Shown here one piece after another: positions 35,208-45,737 of a DNA stretch of 64,000 nucleotides. Positions within the stretch are counted from its first letter, which is position 1. Every line of letters begins with the position of its first letter. The position numbers and the translations under genes are program-made. Under the pieces are notes generated by a model. The model searched no databases, was not told where the DNA came from, and saw nothing but the letters and a program-made list of their open reading frames with translations. Source of the stretch: Eleusine coracana subsp. coracana (taxonomy: Eukaryota; Streptophyta; Magnoliopsida; Poales; Poaceae). Location of the stretch: positions 28,728,044 to 28,792,043 of the forward strand of contig CM064423.1 of assembly GCA_032690845.1 (NCBI GenBank), written 5' to 3'.

Positions 35208-37462
35208 AGTCCCTGTAGTCAAGCTTCTGACTATAAACAAAGCACTATCGAGAGATGGCCCGAATTATCATTTCTTTTTTTCCTTTATTAAAAAATTGCA
35301 AGCACATGTTTTTAGGATATATTTGCCTTCGGGTATTTTTGGTCACTAACCCTTTCAGGTAGAGATTAAAAATAATGATTGCCACACTATGCCTAAGAAC
35401 ATAGGAGCTACATCAACTTGACACCTTGGTACTTTTAGCGATGGAACCGACTACGTGAAGGCTGCAAAACTACACACTTGATTTATTATCTCTAAGTGAT
35501 ACAAAAATCTAAGTGTGGGAGAGTTCTGTAAGTATCACGTATTAAGTTCCGTTCATGCCAACTCTCCTCTTGGTTTAGAGTTGCTGTTAGTTCTTGGATT
35601 CATGACTTGCTTAAAAAAAATGAAAGGCACTTTAGTTTATTTTGTTTTTTTATTTCCTTTGAATTCAATTTTGTAGTGTGCCTTGAAAAAGATAAATAAA
35701 ATAAATAACTTAATAATAAAAGTGCAACTCTACAGGGCCCACATAGCTGGTAGAGTCTGTTTTGCTTTTAACCCTTTTGTTTGTTTTTCTTGTGTCAAAT
35801 AAAAGTGCAGCCAAGCGAACAAGTGTGGGGGAAATCCTTAGGATTCCCGACGCGCAATAAAGGACCTCATCAGCCAATATATAATGAACAATGCCACACG
35901 GAGCAGCACGCCATATGATGACCAAGCTAAAATGCTAGGATGATTTAGCTGAACCCTCCAGGTCGACTTAAGCCACCTTTGCCCTGCTCGGCATCATCTA
36001 CTAGTGCGACAGTTTTCATGTCTTATCCCTCTATCTCCCTGTTTTGTGCATTGATTTAATTTTCCTAGAAAAAATTGATAAAATCGAAACTAGAAAATTA
36101 AAATCAACCTTGGTGACCTCCCTATTATTCAAACTTTTCCATGATTGGCATGCATGCTCTTTATTCGTTGCTCTTATGCCAATGCTAGTGGACTATATTC
36201 ATAGGGACTGCTTGTTACCTAGGTTGTTGACTAGTGAGATATGATTTGATGAAGTGATTCTTACTCTCTATTGCATAAAGTACTTGGGAAACCTTTTTGA
36301 AAATTAAAATTTATAAGCTTACTCTTCAATGATTAAGAAAATCCCACTAGATCTACATGATAGATTCATTTGATACACCTTATGCATATGCTGCTTGTGT
36401 CTTCATTGAACCTTGTCAAATTGTTGTGACCCTAGTGAGATGCTTGTTATGTATTGTTGATCAAGTTCATGTGCACATTGCCTTGATATGTTAATCTTCT
36501 ACATTGGAAGTTAGCATAACCATCATCAGCATCCATCCATCCATCCATCCACCAAAAAGAAATACTCCATGATTATACTGTTATCACTCTCTCTTGATCT
36601 CATAGAAGGCATGGCTATAATAAAAAAAATCTCAATCCTTGAGCATAAAAAAAGAGAAAAAAAGAAGAAATAGCCATGCCCAATATTGTTTTAAAGAAAG
36701 AGAGAGCCTACACATAAAGGAGTATTCATCCACCTCCATCACCCATCTCCTTCCATATGCTACTCTTCCACTTCGAAAGATAGCATCACACATATCCATC
36801 AACCACCCACAAAATAAAGTGCTCCACTACTTTGAGAAACTCCTTATCCAATTATCCTTGCAAAAAGAGACATGAGCTGTAAATTATTCAAAAAAAAGGA
36901 GAAAGAAAAAGAAGAAGAAGAGAAATAGCCCATGTTCTTAAATAGAAGAGAAGGAGTACCCATATTTCACCACTACATCCATTCTATCGATAAATGTGCA
37001 CATACTTGATTGATGATTCATGACTTGTTTTCTTCTTGGATCCAATTTTTTATTTGGTAATATATGAAGCACATATATGCCTTTTTTTTATTCTCTACCC
37101 TGAGCTCCACATAAGCCTATCTTTAGAAGTAGGAACAGAAAGAGGCAACAACAAAAGCCTCGGTGAAGGTCCACACACATATATGAGTGACTTGAGATAA
37201 TCATTTGAGGAGTACAACTTTGTTTTATCTTTGAAAATTCTTCAAAAATCCAAGTTACTTAGTAGAAGGAACGAAGATGACCAGAATCTATACATTCCAC
37301 TCTTCAACCACACAAGGTGATATGATAGACCCTTCAAAGTTCATTAGTATAGGTATGGCTTGGAATAACTTTCATCCTTGCATCATACCATTTGGAGATT
37401 ATGATCCACTTTAGCCCTTCTCCATTACTCGAGGACGAGCAAAGGCTAAGTGTGGGGGAGTT
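35208..37462 (+). other. Element B 3' noncoding region
   Basis: 2.2 kb without a domain-like frame. It contains polypurine-like motifs at 35508-35522 (interrupted, GTGTGGGAGAG), 35820-35833 (AAGTGTGGGGGAA) and the functional-position copy at 37446-37460. A CATC/ATCC microsatellite lies at 36531-36551, with several A/G-rich runs. Blocks from 36180 on are conserved with element 1. Confidence 0.6.
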
Positions 37463-38659
37463 TGTTGACGGTCACTAAGTACCAAATCCGACCATCAAAT
37501 ACTTGCATAAAAGCAATAAAATGAACAACCAACATAGTGGTAGGAGTTTATTACTAATGAATTCCATAAGTGTTGGTGAATATTTGCTTGTAGGTGATTT
37601 AGCCATGTAATTATGGTAAAATCCATGTCATCAAGGGAGAAAGCACACTTCTGGCAAATCAGAGCACAACACAAGGATCTAGGGGCCCATAAACAGAGCA
37701 AACCGACAAACCGAAAGGCCTAACACGTGGAATGTCACATGGGGACAGTCAGTTAGGGACCCAGAGAAGGTGGTGACCGAGAGGCATCAATTAATGTTTG
37801 GCCGAGCAACATTGAGGCCCACTCGGTCCAGTCCTGCTCGTGGAGTCTCCCACCGCCTTTCTAAGGTCGGTTCCCGTTCTTAGGGCAGGAGTTACCGCCT
37901 TATTTACCGACTTTGGGCCACTATATAAGGAGGGGAGTGCCCCCACTCTCCACACACTTCAAGATTAGTTTAGTGCTTCATTTACAAAAGGCTTTAGCAT
38001 TGCCAAAGTGCTTAGAAAATAGGGAGAGAGTGCGGGGAAGTCCGGAGGAGGAGTGGGCTTGTCCACCTCTTTTCCATGCTTGTACCTTGATGTATGCTTG
38101 CCATATTTAGTAAGTTTTTGTGATTCTTCTCTGGTTATTAGTTTTCCCTTTTAATTAAGTTTTATACTTAGTTGATTTGCTCGCTCAATGCACTACTTAG
38201 TTAGAGACCTTAGCCTTGTACCATTGTAGCTAGAGATTAAGGGAGTAATTGAAATCATAGACGTGGTGTCTAGGCCATAGGTTACCTTTGTTTATCGTGT
38301 AGTCCACTAATTGCTTGAGGTAGACAGTAGGTGGTGACAACCCTATCTATCCTTTGAAATCGTCCATGTTCGGCTGCGCAGTAAGCTCTTGGCCGGAATC
38401 ACACTGTGGATGCAGGGGAAAACCGGATGCCCAATGCAAGCAACCTAGTAGTACTCTTACCTTGATTAGGACCTTATAACCAGTAGGATTCCTCTCTACC
38501 CAAAGCCACATTTATCTTGGTGTCCTTGGTTGAATTAGAACAGAAGATTAGGCACACATTTTCCCTGTGGATTCAATACCTTGGAATACTCCTGGGTGAA
38601 AGCTACTTTGGTATCCGTACGCTTGCGGATTTATTCTATTGTCATTAGAATACCTAACA
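37463..38659 (+). repeat. Right LTR of element B
   Basis: TGTTGACGGTC to AATACCTAACA, 1197 bp, preceded by the polypurine tract CTAAGTGTGGGGGAG and followed by CCCAT. TATATAAGG is at 37922-37930. It is the most complete LTR of this family in the window. Confidence 0.9.
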
Positions 38660-38664
38660 CCCAT

Positions 38665-40362
38665 GCGCCTTTTCCAAAGGCGGGAAGAGTAAGAGAACCC
38701 CTTGCTATTATTCATTCTAATATTTGTGGTGAAATGTCTCTTCCCACCATAGGCGGTCAAAAGGTTTACCTTATATCATTCATTGATGATTACTCTAGAT
38801 ATGGTTATATTATCTTCTTAAACACAAGTCGGAAGGTTTTGATATGTTCAAACAATTCAAAACTGTAGTGGAAAATCAGTTGAATAAAACCACTAAGGTT
38901 TTAAGAACTGATCATGGGGGAGAATACACTTTAGGAATCTTAAATTATTTTTGTAATGAGCATGGAATTATTCACCTCTATACTCTGCCATACACTTCGC
39001 AACAAATGGTATAGCAGAGCGGAGGAATAGAACTCTTATGGATAGGGTTAGGTCTATGATGTCATATTCTGATCTTCCATTATCTTTTTGGGGTGAAGCT
39101 TTACATACTGCTGTTTATTTATTAAATCATTCACCATCTAAAGCTGTCACAATCACTCCTTATGAGTTGTGGACTGGAAGAAAACCTTCACTTCAACATT
39201 TAGCTGTTTGGGGTTGCAATGCTCAAATTAGAGTTCCAAATCAACTTCGTACAAAGTTGGAACCTAAAAGCACACCAGGAATTTTTATTGGATATTCAAC
39301 AAATTCTAAAGCATATCGATTTTATGATCCTAAAAATAATAAAGTGCTAGAAAGTAGAGATGCAATTTTTCTTGATCAAGACACACCATGTCGTGTTAAA
39401 TAAACAACGGTGGAATTATTAGCAACTCCACAACAGACATAGGTGGATGCATCTAGAACTAACTCACATGATGAGGAAAATATAACCCAAGAAGAAAATT
39501 CAAATGAAACTCCCAACACTAACATGCTTAGGAAAAGTGGGAGGAATAAACATGCACCATCGTATCTTAATGATTATTATGTATTTTTGGGGGAAGTAAA
39601 ATTTCAGATTTAGAGGAAGGTCCAAAGACTTACAAAGAGGCCATCACTTGTCCTCAATCTACACTATGGGTGGAAGCAATGCAAGAAGAATTAAACTCAA
39701 TGAGGAAAAACAATGTTTGGGAACTTGTTTCTTTGCCATACAACCGTAAGCCCATAGGTTGTAAATGGATTTTCAAAAGAAATGCAACAGGCCATGTGGA
39801 AAATTAAAAGGCTAGACTTGTAGCTAAAGGTTCACACAAAGGGAAGGGTTGACTTTGTGGAAACGTTTTCTCCTATTGCAAAGTTCACTTCGATTCGTGT
39901 TATAAGTGCATTAATGGCTTATTATGATCTTGAACTTCACCAAATGGATGTGAACACTCCTTTTCTTAATGGCCATTTAGAGGAGGACATATATATGTTA
40001 CAACCAGAAGGTTTTGGAGAAAAAGGAAATGAAAATAAGGTTTGCATATTAAATAGATCCATTTATGGTCTTAAACAAGCATCACGTCAATGGTATATTT
40101 TTTTTTGATAATGCTACAACGTCATATGGGTTTTTAATGTCAGAAGGTGATCATTGCATATATTGTAAGGTTATTGGTCAAAACTTTGTGCTGTTATCTT
40201 TATATGTTGATGATATTCTTATTGCCTCAAATGATAAAATTACATTGACGAAAGTTAAAGCTTGGTTGTCTTCTAAATTTGATATGAAAGGTATGGGTGA
40301 AGCTTCCTATGTATTGGCAGTGAAAATACATAGAAATCGGAATAAACGGCTTCTTGGCTTAT
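38665..40362 (+). pseudogene. Copia integrase and reverse transcriptase (broken)
   Basis: The integrase core has IHSNICGEM, where the first catalytic Asp is Asn, then FIDDYSRYGYI, a frameshift, RTDHGGEYT (Asp kept) and GIAERRNRTL (Glu kept). The integrase C-terminal part runs 39038-39403. Reverse transcriptase begins near 39620 (WVEAMQEELNS), with MDVNTPFLNG (39943-39975) and the active site YVDD (near 40204). At about 40362 the sequence leaves RT after NKRLLGL. Several stops and frameshifts are present. Confidence 0.82.
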
Positions 40363-40475
40363 TGACTTGGTAACATAAAAATAGAATTAGGTGGCTTATT
40401 AATTCTAGAATTATAAAATTTAAGTGAGAGGACTTTGGTACTTGTAAAGCATGTATAATGGGTAAAATGACCCGT
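40363..40475 (+). repeat. Duplicated Copia GAG-pre-integrase segment in front of LTR C
   Basis: This stretch matches 31423-31539 (shared TGACTTGG, GAATTA, GAGAGGACTTTGGTACTTGT and ATAATGGGTAAAATGACCCG). It is followed by an Athila-like LTR at exactly the same base as in B. It is out of place after the RT, so the B insertion junction has been duplicated. Confidence 0.88.
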
Positions 40476-41631
40476 TGTTGATGGCCACTAAGTACCAAAT
40501 CCGACCGTCAAATACTTGCATAAAAGGAATAAAATAAACTACAAACATAGTGGTAGGAGTTTATTACTAATGAATTCCACAAGTGTTGGTGACTATTTGC
40601 TTGCAGGAGTCAAATACTTCTGGCCAATCAGAGCACAACACAAGGATCCACGGGCCCATAAACAGAGCAAACCGACAAACCAAAAGGCCTAACAGGTGGA
40701 ATGTCAAATGAGGACAATCAGTCAGTGACCCAGAGAAGGTGGTGACCGGGAGGCATCAATTGATATTCGGCCGAACACGGGTGTTCGGCCGAACAACATT
40801 GAGGCCCACTCGGCCCAGGCCCGCTCGGGGAGTCTCCCACCGCCTTTCCAAGGTCGGTTCCCGCGACTTAGGACGGGAGTTACCGACTTTGGGCCCCTAT
40901 ATAAGGAAGAGAGTGCCCCCACTCTCCACACACATCAAGATTAGTATAGTGCTTCATTTCTAAAAGGCTTTAGCACTGCCAAAGTGCTTAGAAAATAGGG
41001 AGAGAGTGAGGGGAAGTCCGGAGGAGGAGTGGGCCTGTCCATATCTTCTCCATGCTTGTACCTCAACGGATGCTTGCCATATTTAGTAAGTCTTCGTGAT
41101 TCTTCACTCGTCATTAGTTTTCCTTTTTAAGTCAGTTTTATACTTAGTTGTTTTGCTCGCTCAGTGCTCTATTTAGTTAGAGACCTTAGTCTTGTACCAT
41201 TCTAGGTAGAGATTAAGGGAGTAATTGAAAGCATAGACTTGGTGTCTAAGCCGTAGGTTACATTTATCACGTAGTTATCTGATTGTTATAGGTAGGAAGT
41301 AGGTGGTGACAGCCCTATATGTCCTTTGAAATCCTCCATGTTCGGCTACGCAGTAGGCTCTTGGCCGGAATCGCACTGTGGATGCAAGGGAAAATCGGAT
41401 GCCAAATGCAAGCAACCTAGTAGTACTCTTACCTTGATTAGGAGCTTATAACTAGTAGGAATCCTCTCTACCCAGAGCCACATTTATCTTGGTGTTCTCG
41501 GTTGAATTAGAACAGAAGATTAGGCACACATGTTCCCTGTGGATTCGATACCTTGGAATACTCCTGGGTGAAAGCTACTTCGGTATCTATACGCTTGCGG
41601 ATTTATTTTGTTGTTGTTAAAATACCCAACT
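40476..41631 (+). repeat. 5' LTR of element C
   Basis: TGTTGATGGCC to AATACCCAAC(T), aligned with B's right LTR. It lacks some 60 bases after GCTTGCAGG (40602-40612) present in B. TATATAAGG is at 40898-40906. A perfect 13-bp-arm palindrome is at 40766-40793. Confidence 0.9.
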
Positions 41632-41638
41632 AGCTTTC

Positions 41639-41656
41639 TAGCGCCGTTGCTGGGGA
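41639..41656 (+). other. Primer binding site, tRNA-Asp type, element C
   Basis: TAGCGCCGTTGCTGGGGA, seven bases after the LTR end. It differs at two positions from the TGGCGCCGTTGCCGGGGA site known from Athila-type elements. It supports the lineage assignment for all copies sharing this LTR. Confidence 0.85.
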
Positions 41657-41734
41657 ACAATTGTTGTTTGTTCTTCGAACCTAGTTTGCCCCTGTATCTC
41701 TTTATCTTTCTTTATTTCTTTCCCCATCTCTACC

Positions 41735-42483
41735 ATGGAGCAACCAAAAAATTCAAAACCTTTCTGCTCCAAAGGGTGAGTTCTTTGAGCCACCACTTTC
41801 AGCGGACCTAATTCATTCATCTGGCTTTAAACTCCGTCCTGGCTTTATAGCCATGGTTCAGGAACAATCCTTCTCGGGTATAAATAGCAAAAACCCGTTC
41901 CAACATTTGTGAGAGTTTGAGCATTTGTGTTCATGCCTATCGATCAAAGGCATGATTCAGGATACTCTCATGTGGAAATTGTTTCCCTTTTGCCTCAAGG
42001 AGAATGTGAAACAATGGTACACTCATTTCGTTTAGAGTATGAATGGTGATTGGAAAGTGCTTAGAGATAAGTTTTGTCTCACGTTCTATCCTACATCTCG
42101 TATTGTCTCTCTACGAAGGGAGATTCTTGACTTTTGTCAAAGCAAGAAGGAATCCATAGGTGCAGCCTAGGCCAGGTTTTCCTTGTTAACCACTTCCGGC
42201 CCTGACTTGTCTTTGCCCGACCACGTGTTGTTGCAACACCTTTGTCTGGATTTAAGCAAGGAGTCTACCCTATATCTCGACGTCACCGCCGGAGGTTTGT
42301 TCATCCACATGGCGCCCATAGAAGGAAGAGCTATCCTACACCTTATTCAAGAAAACTCTTCTTTCCTAGCCGACTGTAGAGAGCCCCCTCAGGAGGAAGC
42401 TTCGTCCAGCATTAAGGTCACCCCACTAGTTGAACCTGAACCAAATCCTTGCCCATCCATTGATTCATCTAGTGTGACCTTTT
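41735..42483 (+). pseudogene. gag: Element C gag (broken)
   Basis: ATG at 41735 (MEQPKNSKPF). The frame gives the retrotransposon gag core: NPFQHL, MIQDTLMWKLFPF, KQWYTHF, WKVLRDKFCLTF and LDFCQSKKESIG, then LPDHVLLQHLCL and GRAILHLIQENSSF. Stops are present (for example after HFV, near 42030, and in the segment before ARFSLL). It ends at 42481-42483. It supplies the N-terminal gag missing from element B. Bases 42484-42520 look like a repeated bit of the same linker (TTGAGGTCACCCCA). Confidence 0.75.
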
Positions 42484-42767
42484 AAGGATCATGACCATTG
42501 AGGTCACCCCAATGTATGAATGTTTTGGTGATGAATGACAAACATGAAATATGACTAATGCCTACAGGAGTGTTGTGCGTGTAGGAAACATTCTTTACTC
42601 TATGATGATTGTAGATGGTTGCCTTGGCGATGAATGACAATGACCACAAGCATAGAGGCTTGATGAGCTTGATGGAGTCCAAGGATTGATGGAGATGGAT
42701 CAAGGCTAAGGACAAGCTATGGAGCAAGTGTTTGGAACACTTGTCTAATTGTTAGGACTATTAAGAG

Positions 42768-43688
42768 TGATGAGGACATCACTCCTATGGATACACACAA
42801 CACTCCTCCAATTCTGGACTTGCAAGGTCCAATGACTAGAGCTCGTGCACGACGACTAAATTTAGAGGTGAGCTCGTTCCTACGTTCTTCGCTATATGTT
42901 ACTTTTCAGAATGGTTTGCTACCTAATGATTATTTTATGATTAGAAACCATGGAGAGGACCAGGAGATGATGGGAGAAGGAGTTGGGAACATGGAGGACC
43001 AGCAAGGGCTTGGAAGCCAAAGTGGAGGCCCAATCAAAACCAACTTCGAGTCTGTTTCGGGGCCCAGGACCAGTTTGCACTAAAACAGTCGCCCAGGACG
43101 CATACGGACTCGGATTTGGACGTTCTACATATGCTCGGAAAGATAAGTAGAAGACCTTTCCAATGCCGCCGGTCTCATGTCAAAATTCATCCGGAGTCAT
43201 CAGGATGGTTGAAACAAGAGAGAGTCCAGAATCTGTGTCGGTGCTGCGTCGCCTATTTTTGGCCTTTGGGCTTTGTATCTAGTTGAGCCCAATTAGGGGC
43301 GCGTCTAGAGGGTCTTGCATGACCCTAGGGTCTTTATATACAGCCGCCGCCGCACCATTAGGGGTTGGGTTTTTTTAGATCAATTCTGTTCATAAACAGT
43401 GTCGCCGTTCATCGGTTTGTGAGACCCCAACTTCGAGAGTTTAATCATACATCTGCAATTGTGTTGCATTCTTCGTTGTTCTTGCTTGTGTTCTTGATTC
43501 GCAGGCATGGATTAGCCTTCTCGGGGAGGTCAATCGTCTTTGGACAGTTGATAACCAGAGAAGACGTCGTGCTGTGATTGCGGGGTTTAGAACATGCTGT
43601 TCTGAAGCCGGATCGATTTGTGTGTCGCCTCCGACCAAATCAACTTACCAAGAACCTTTCGGAAGATCGGGAACCCTTGTTTACATCA
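42768..43688 (+). mobile_element. Solo LTR of the chromovirus family (TSD AAGAG)
   Basis: TGATGAGGACATC to TTACATCA, 921 bp, matching both LTRs of 4660-12426. AAGAG stands at 42763-42767 and again at 43689-43693. An exact TSD around a single LTR means intra-element LTR recombination removed the inside. Confidence 0.95.
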
Positions 43689-44237
43689 AAGAGGGTCTAG
43701 GTCATGTCTCTTTAGGTTATGCTAGTCGGTGATGTGCATGGATGCTTAGTGAAATCACAGGCACTAGGTAACAGTGGAGAAGCCAAGGAGCTGTTCAGTG
43801 AAGCCGGGAAACAAAGTATTTTCGTGCTCAAGATCTTCCTCTCTCCCTAAATCCCAAATTTCTCTTTTTCTCTATTTTTAGAGCTATTTTTGTGGGAATT
43901 TTTTATCTCCTTTTTGAGTGAGTCTTTGAGGCAGATTTCTTGGGGATCTTAGTGCTATGATGAGCTAGAACAATCCATCATGGGTCCTTGACCGAATAAA
44001 GAGCTATAGCATCTTCGATTTCAAGGATTTCTCAAGTTTCCCCTTTTTGGTGTTCTTGGCACAAGATCTGAAATTCGTGATGATTCCTTGAGCCAATCGA
44101 GTGGATCTTCCAGGATTAGGGTCGTGATGTGTTGAGGATTCACTGGTCCAAAAATCGCATCATTTGGAGTTTGTTTGATTAGGTTTTGATCAAGCTTTTG
44201 CCTAATCCCGAAACCTTTTTCTGTTTTGTCGGGGTCG

Positions 44238-44492
44238 ATCGGCATTGCCGATGACCAGGATCGGTATTGCCGGTGGGTCTGAACTCAGATCGGCACTGCC
44301 GATGCCACAACCGGCACTACCGGTGACTTGAGTCCGAACCCCGCACCGGCACTACCGATGGCTAGACCGGCACTGCCAATGCGGTCTGTTTACTGTATTT
44401 GAGAATTCCTCACCGGCACTGCCGATGGGCTTTACCGGCACTGCCGATGGTGCCAACCAGCACTGCTGATGGCTGTGATCGGCACTGCCGAT
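44238..44492. repeat. Ten near-palindromic 15-mers (ATCGGCACTGCCGAT type)
   Basis: Ten irregularly spaced copies of (A)(T/C)CGGCA-N-TGCCGAT; units 1, 3 and 10 have perfect 7-bp arms around one central base. Known Sirevirus LTRs also carry clustered short palindromes, which supports the LTR call for 42521-44750. Confidence 0.85.
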
Positions 44493-44750
44493 GGTAGTCC
44501 AGTAAGGTGACTTGTGTGCACTTCTTTGACTGATTCAAGTCTTTGTTGTTCCCTTTTGTTTCCGTTATGTCCACTGCTGTAGTTGATCACTCCTAGGGTT
44601 AGCACATCACAAGTTGGTGTGTGTTGCCTTGGTGATTGTTTTAGAGGGTGGCTCGGGTTGTAATCAGAACATAGGCTAAGTTCTCTTAGAGAATTTTAAT
44701 TGGCTCCCATTCACCTCCACCCGCCCTCTGGTCGCCTTCTCGGTCCTTCA

Positions 44751-45126
44751 TACACTCATACTGTTGGGAGTGTACATGGTGATTGGGAGAAGTTGCGGCA
44801 TAAATTTTATTTTACGTTCTTCTCACAATCCCATATTGTCTCACTTCGTATGGAAATTCTCTACTTCTGCCAGAGTGAGAAGGAATCTGTTGGAACAGCT
44901 TGGGCTAGGATCTCTTTGCTACTGCAATCCGGCATAGATTTGTCTATACCTGATGAAATGTTGCTTCAACACTTTTGTTCGGGATTAAACAAGGAATCTG
45001 TCCAATACCTCGACATCATCGCTGGAGGATCGTTCATCCACAAAACTGCAACAGAAGGAAGAGCAATTCTAGACCGTATCTCAGAAAACTCATCCTTCCT
45101 AGCCGACCTTGGCCAAATTCAAACCC
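44751..45126 (+). pseudogene. gag: Element D gag (N-terminus missing)
   Basis: An open frame from the Sirevirus-like LTR border: YTHTVGSVHGDWEKLRHKF, EILYFCQSEKESVGTAWAR, LLQHFCSGLNKES, GRAILDRISENSSFLADL. Each matches element C in order. It is cut by the Cassandra TSD at 45127. The left border begins mid-domain, so the upstream gag was lost. Confidence 0.72.
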
Positions 45127-45131
45127 ATACC
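45127..45131. repeat. Left TSD (ATACC) of Cassandra
   Basis: ATACC directly before the left LTR; exact partner at 46019-46023. Confidence 0.95.
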
Positions 45132-45412
45132 TGTAACATCCTTGCTCTAGGCTTAATAGGATTGGTAGAATACTCATACCAACAAGTTGCAACTTCTTAT
45201 CCGGAAGCTCATCTTGAAAGAACTCTAAGGTTAAGCGTCCTTGGCCTAGAGCAATTTTAGGATGGGTGACCGACCGGAAAGTCTTCCTAGGTGCGCACGA
45301 GTGAGGACAAAGTGTGAAGAAAAGACATGTGTTGGTCTATGAGGGCAGTCTTGAGGTCCTAGAGAGCTACTAGGTGTAAGCGGACCCGACCTCAGAAGGG
45401 CGGGATGTTACA
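45132..45412 (+). repeat. Left LTR of Cassandra
   Basis: 281 bp with the 5S-like part from about 45160 to 45300: GGTTAAGCGTCCTTGG (A-box region) and AGGATGGGTGACC (C-box region). It is followed by the primer site TTGGTATTAGAGCC (45414-45427). Confidence 0.93.
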
Positions 45413-45594
45413 ATTGGTATTAGAGCCAACCCTTGCGGTTTCACGGGCGCGTGGGGTCGCAGTTGCACAGGCATGGTGCGCATGGCTGGTGTGAGCCCGG
45501 AGTGGTCACACAACATGGCACATGCGCTGGCACTGAGCACACAAACATGGCCAAGAGGGGAGGATCCTGGCCTGGGGTTGACCGACAAGGACGT

Positions 45595-45737
45595 CGGTCT
45601 TCTAAGGGGGTGAGAACATCCTGGCCCAGGGCTTAATAGGATTGATCCTTGTCGGTCTTCTAAGGGGATGAGAGTGTAACATCCCGGCTCAGTGCTTAAT
45701 AGGATTGATCCTCATCGGTCTTCTAAGGGGGTGAGAG
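45595..45737 (+). repeat. Tandem copies of polypurine tract plus LTR start inside Cassandra
   Basis: Units starting CGGTCTTCTAAG at 45595, 45653 and 45716 each carry AAGGGG-TGAGAG. The first two go on into LTR-start sequence ((TGTA)ACATCC...GCTTAATAGGATTGAT); the third runs into the real right LTR. Confidence 0.85.

Larger units (their letters stand above)
31540..38659 (+). mobile_element. Non-autonomous Athila-like element B
   Basis: Flanked by a 5-bp TSD and LTRs of the same family as 13115-14288. The internal part holds the gag C-terminus, three retropepsin-like modules and a Cys-containing tail. No reverse transcriptase, RNase H or integrase is present, so it would need a relative such as element 1 in trans. 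The left LTR end, primer site and gag N-terminus are deleted. Confidence 0.88.
29990..40362 (+). mobile_element. Ty1/copia element (broken), interrupted by Athila-like element B
   Basis: The gag, protease and GAG-pre-integrase parts (30068-31539) and integrase-RT part (38665-40362) are one element in Copia order, split by B. The Copia reading resumes right after B's right TSD. No LTR was recognised at either side. The RT is cut near 40362 before RNase H, where a duplicated segment begins. Confidence 0.8.
40476..42520 (+). mobile_element. Athila-like element C, 5' part only
   Basis: LTR, tRNA-Asp-like primer site and a broken gag, ending where Sirevirus-like LTR sequence starts. It shares B's left insertion junction and so most likely represents a second copy of B's 5' end, retaining the parts B lost. 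Confidence 0.8.
42521..44750 (+). repeat. Candidate Sirevirus-like solo LTR (interrupted)
   Basis: Without the nested LTR this is about 1.3 kb, from TGTTTTGGTGATGAATGACA to CTCGGTCCTTCA. Start, end and the internal palindrome array resemble grass Sirevirus (Maximus-type) LTRs from memory. No internal Copia coding sequence is attached. The flanks ATGAA and TACAC do not match, so no TSD supports the limits. The alternative is a non-LTR repeat of unknown type. Confidence 0.5.

Noticed and set aside
36531..36551. ATCC microsatellite as a functional element
   Set aside because: A short simple repeat in noncoding 3' sequence; nothing supports a role.
44238..44492. CRISPR-like repeat array
   Set aside because: Repeats are short, palindromic and irregularly spaced, and the context is a plant LTR.
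45160..45300. Genuine 5S rRNA gene
   Set aside because: Only 5S-like with many changes, and bounded by Cassandra LTR ends, primer site and TSD; it is element-borne.
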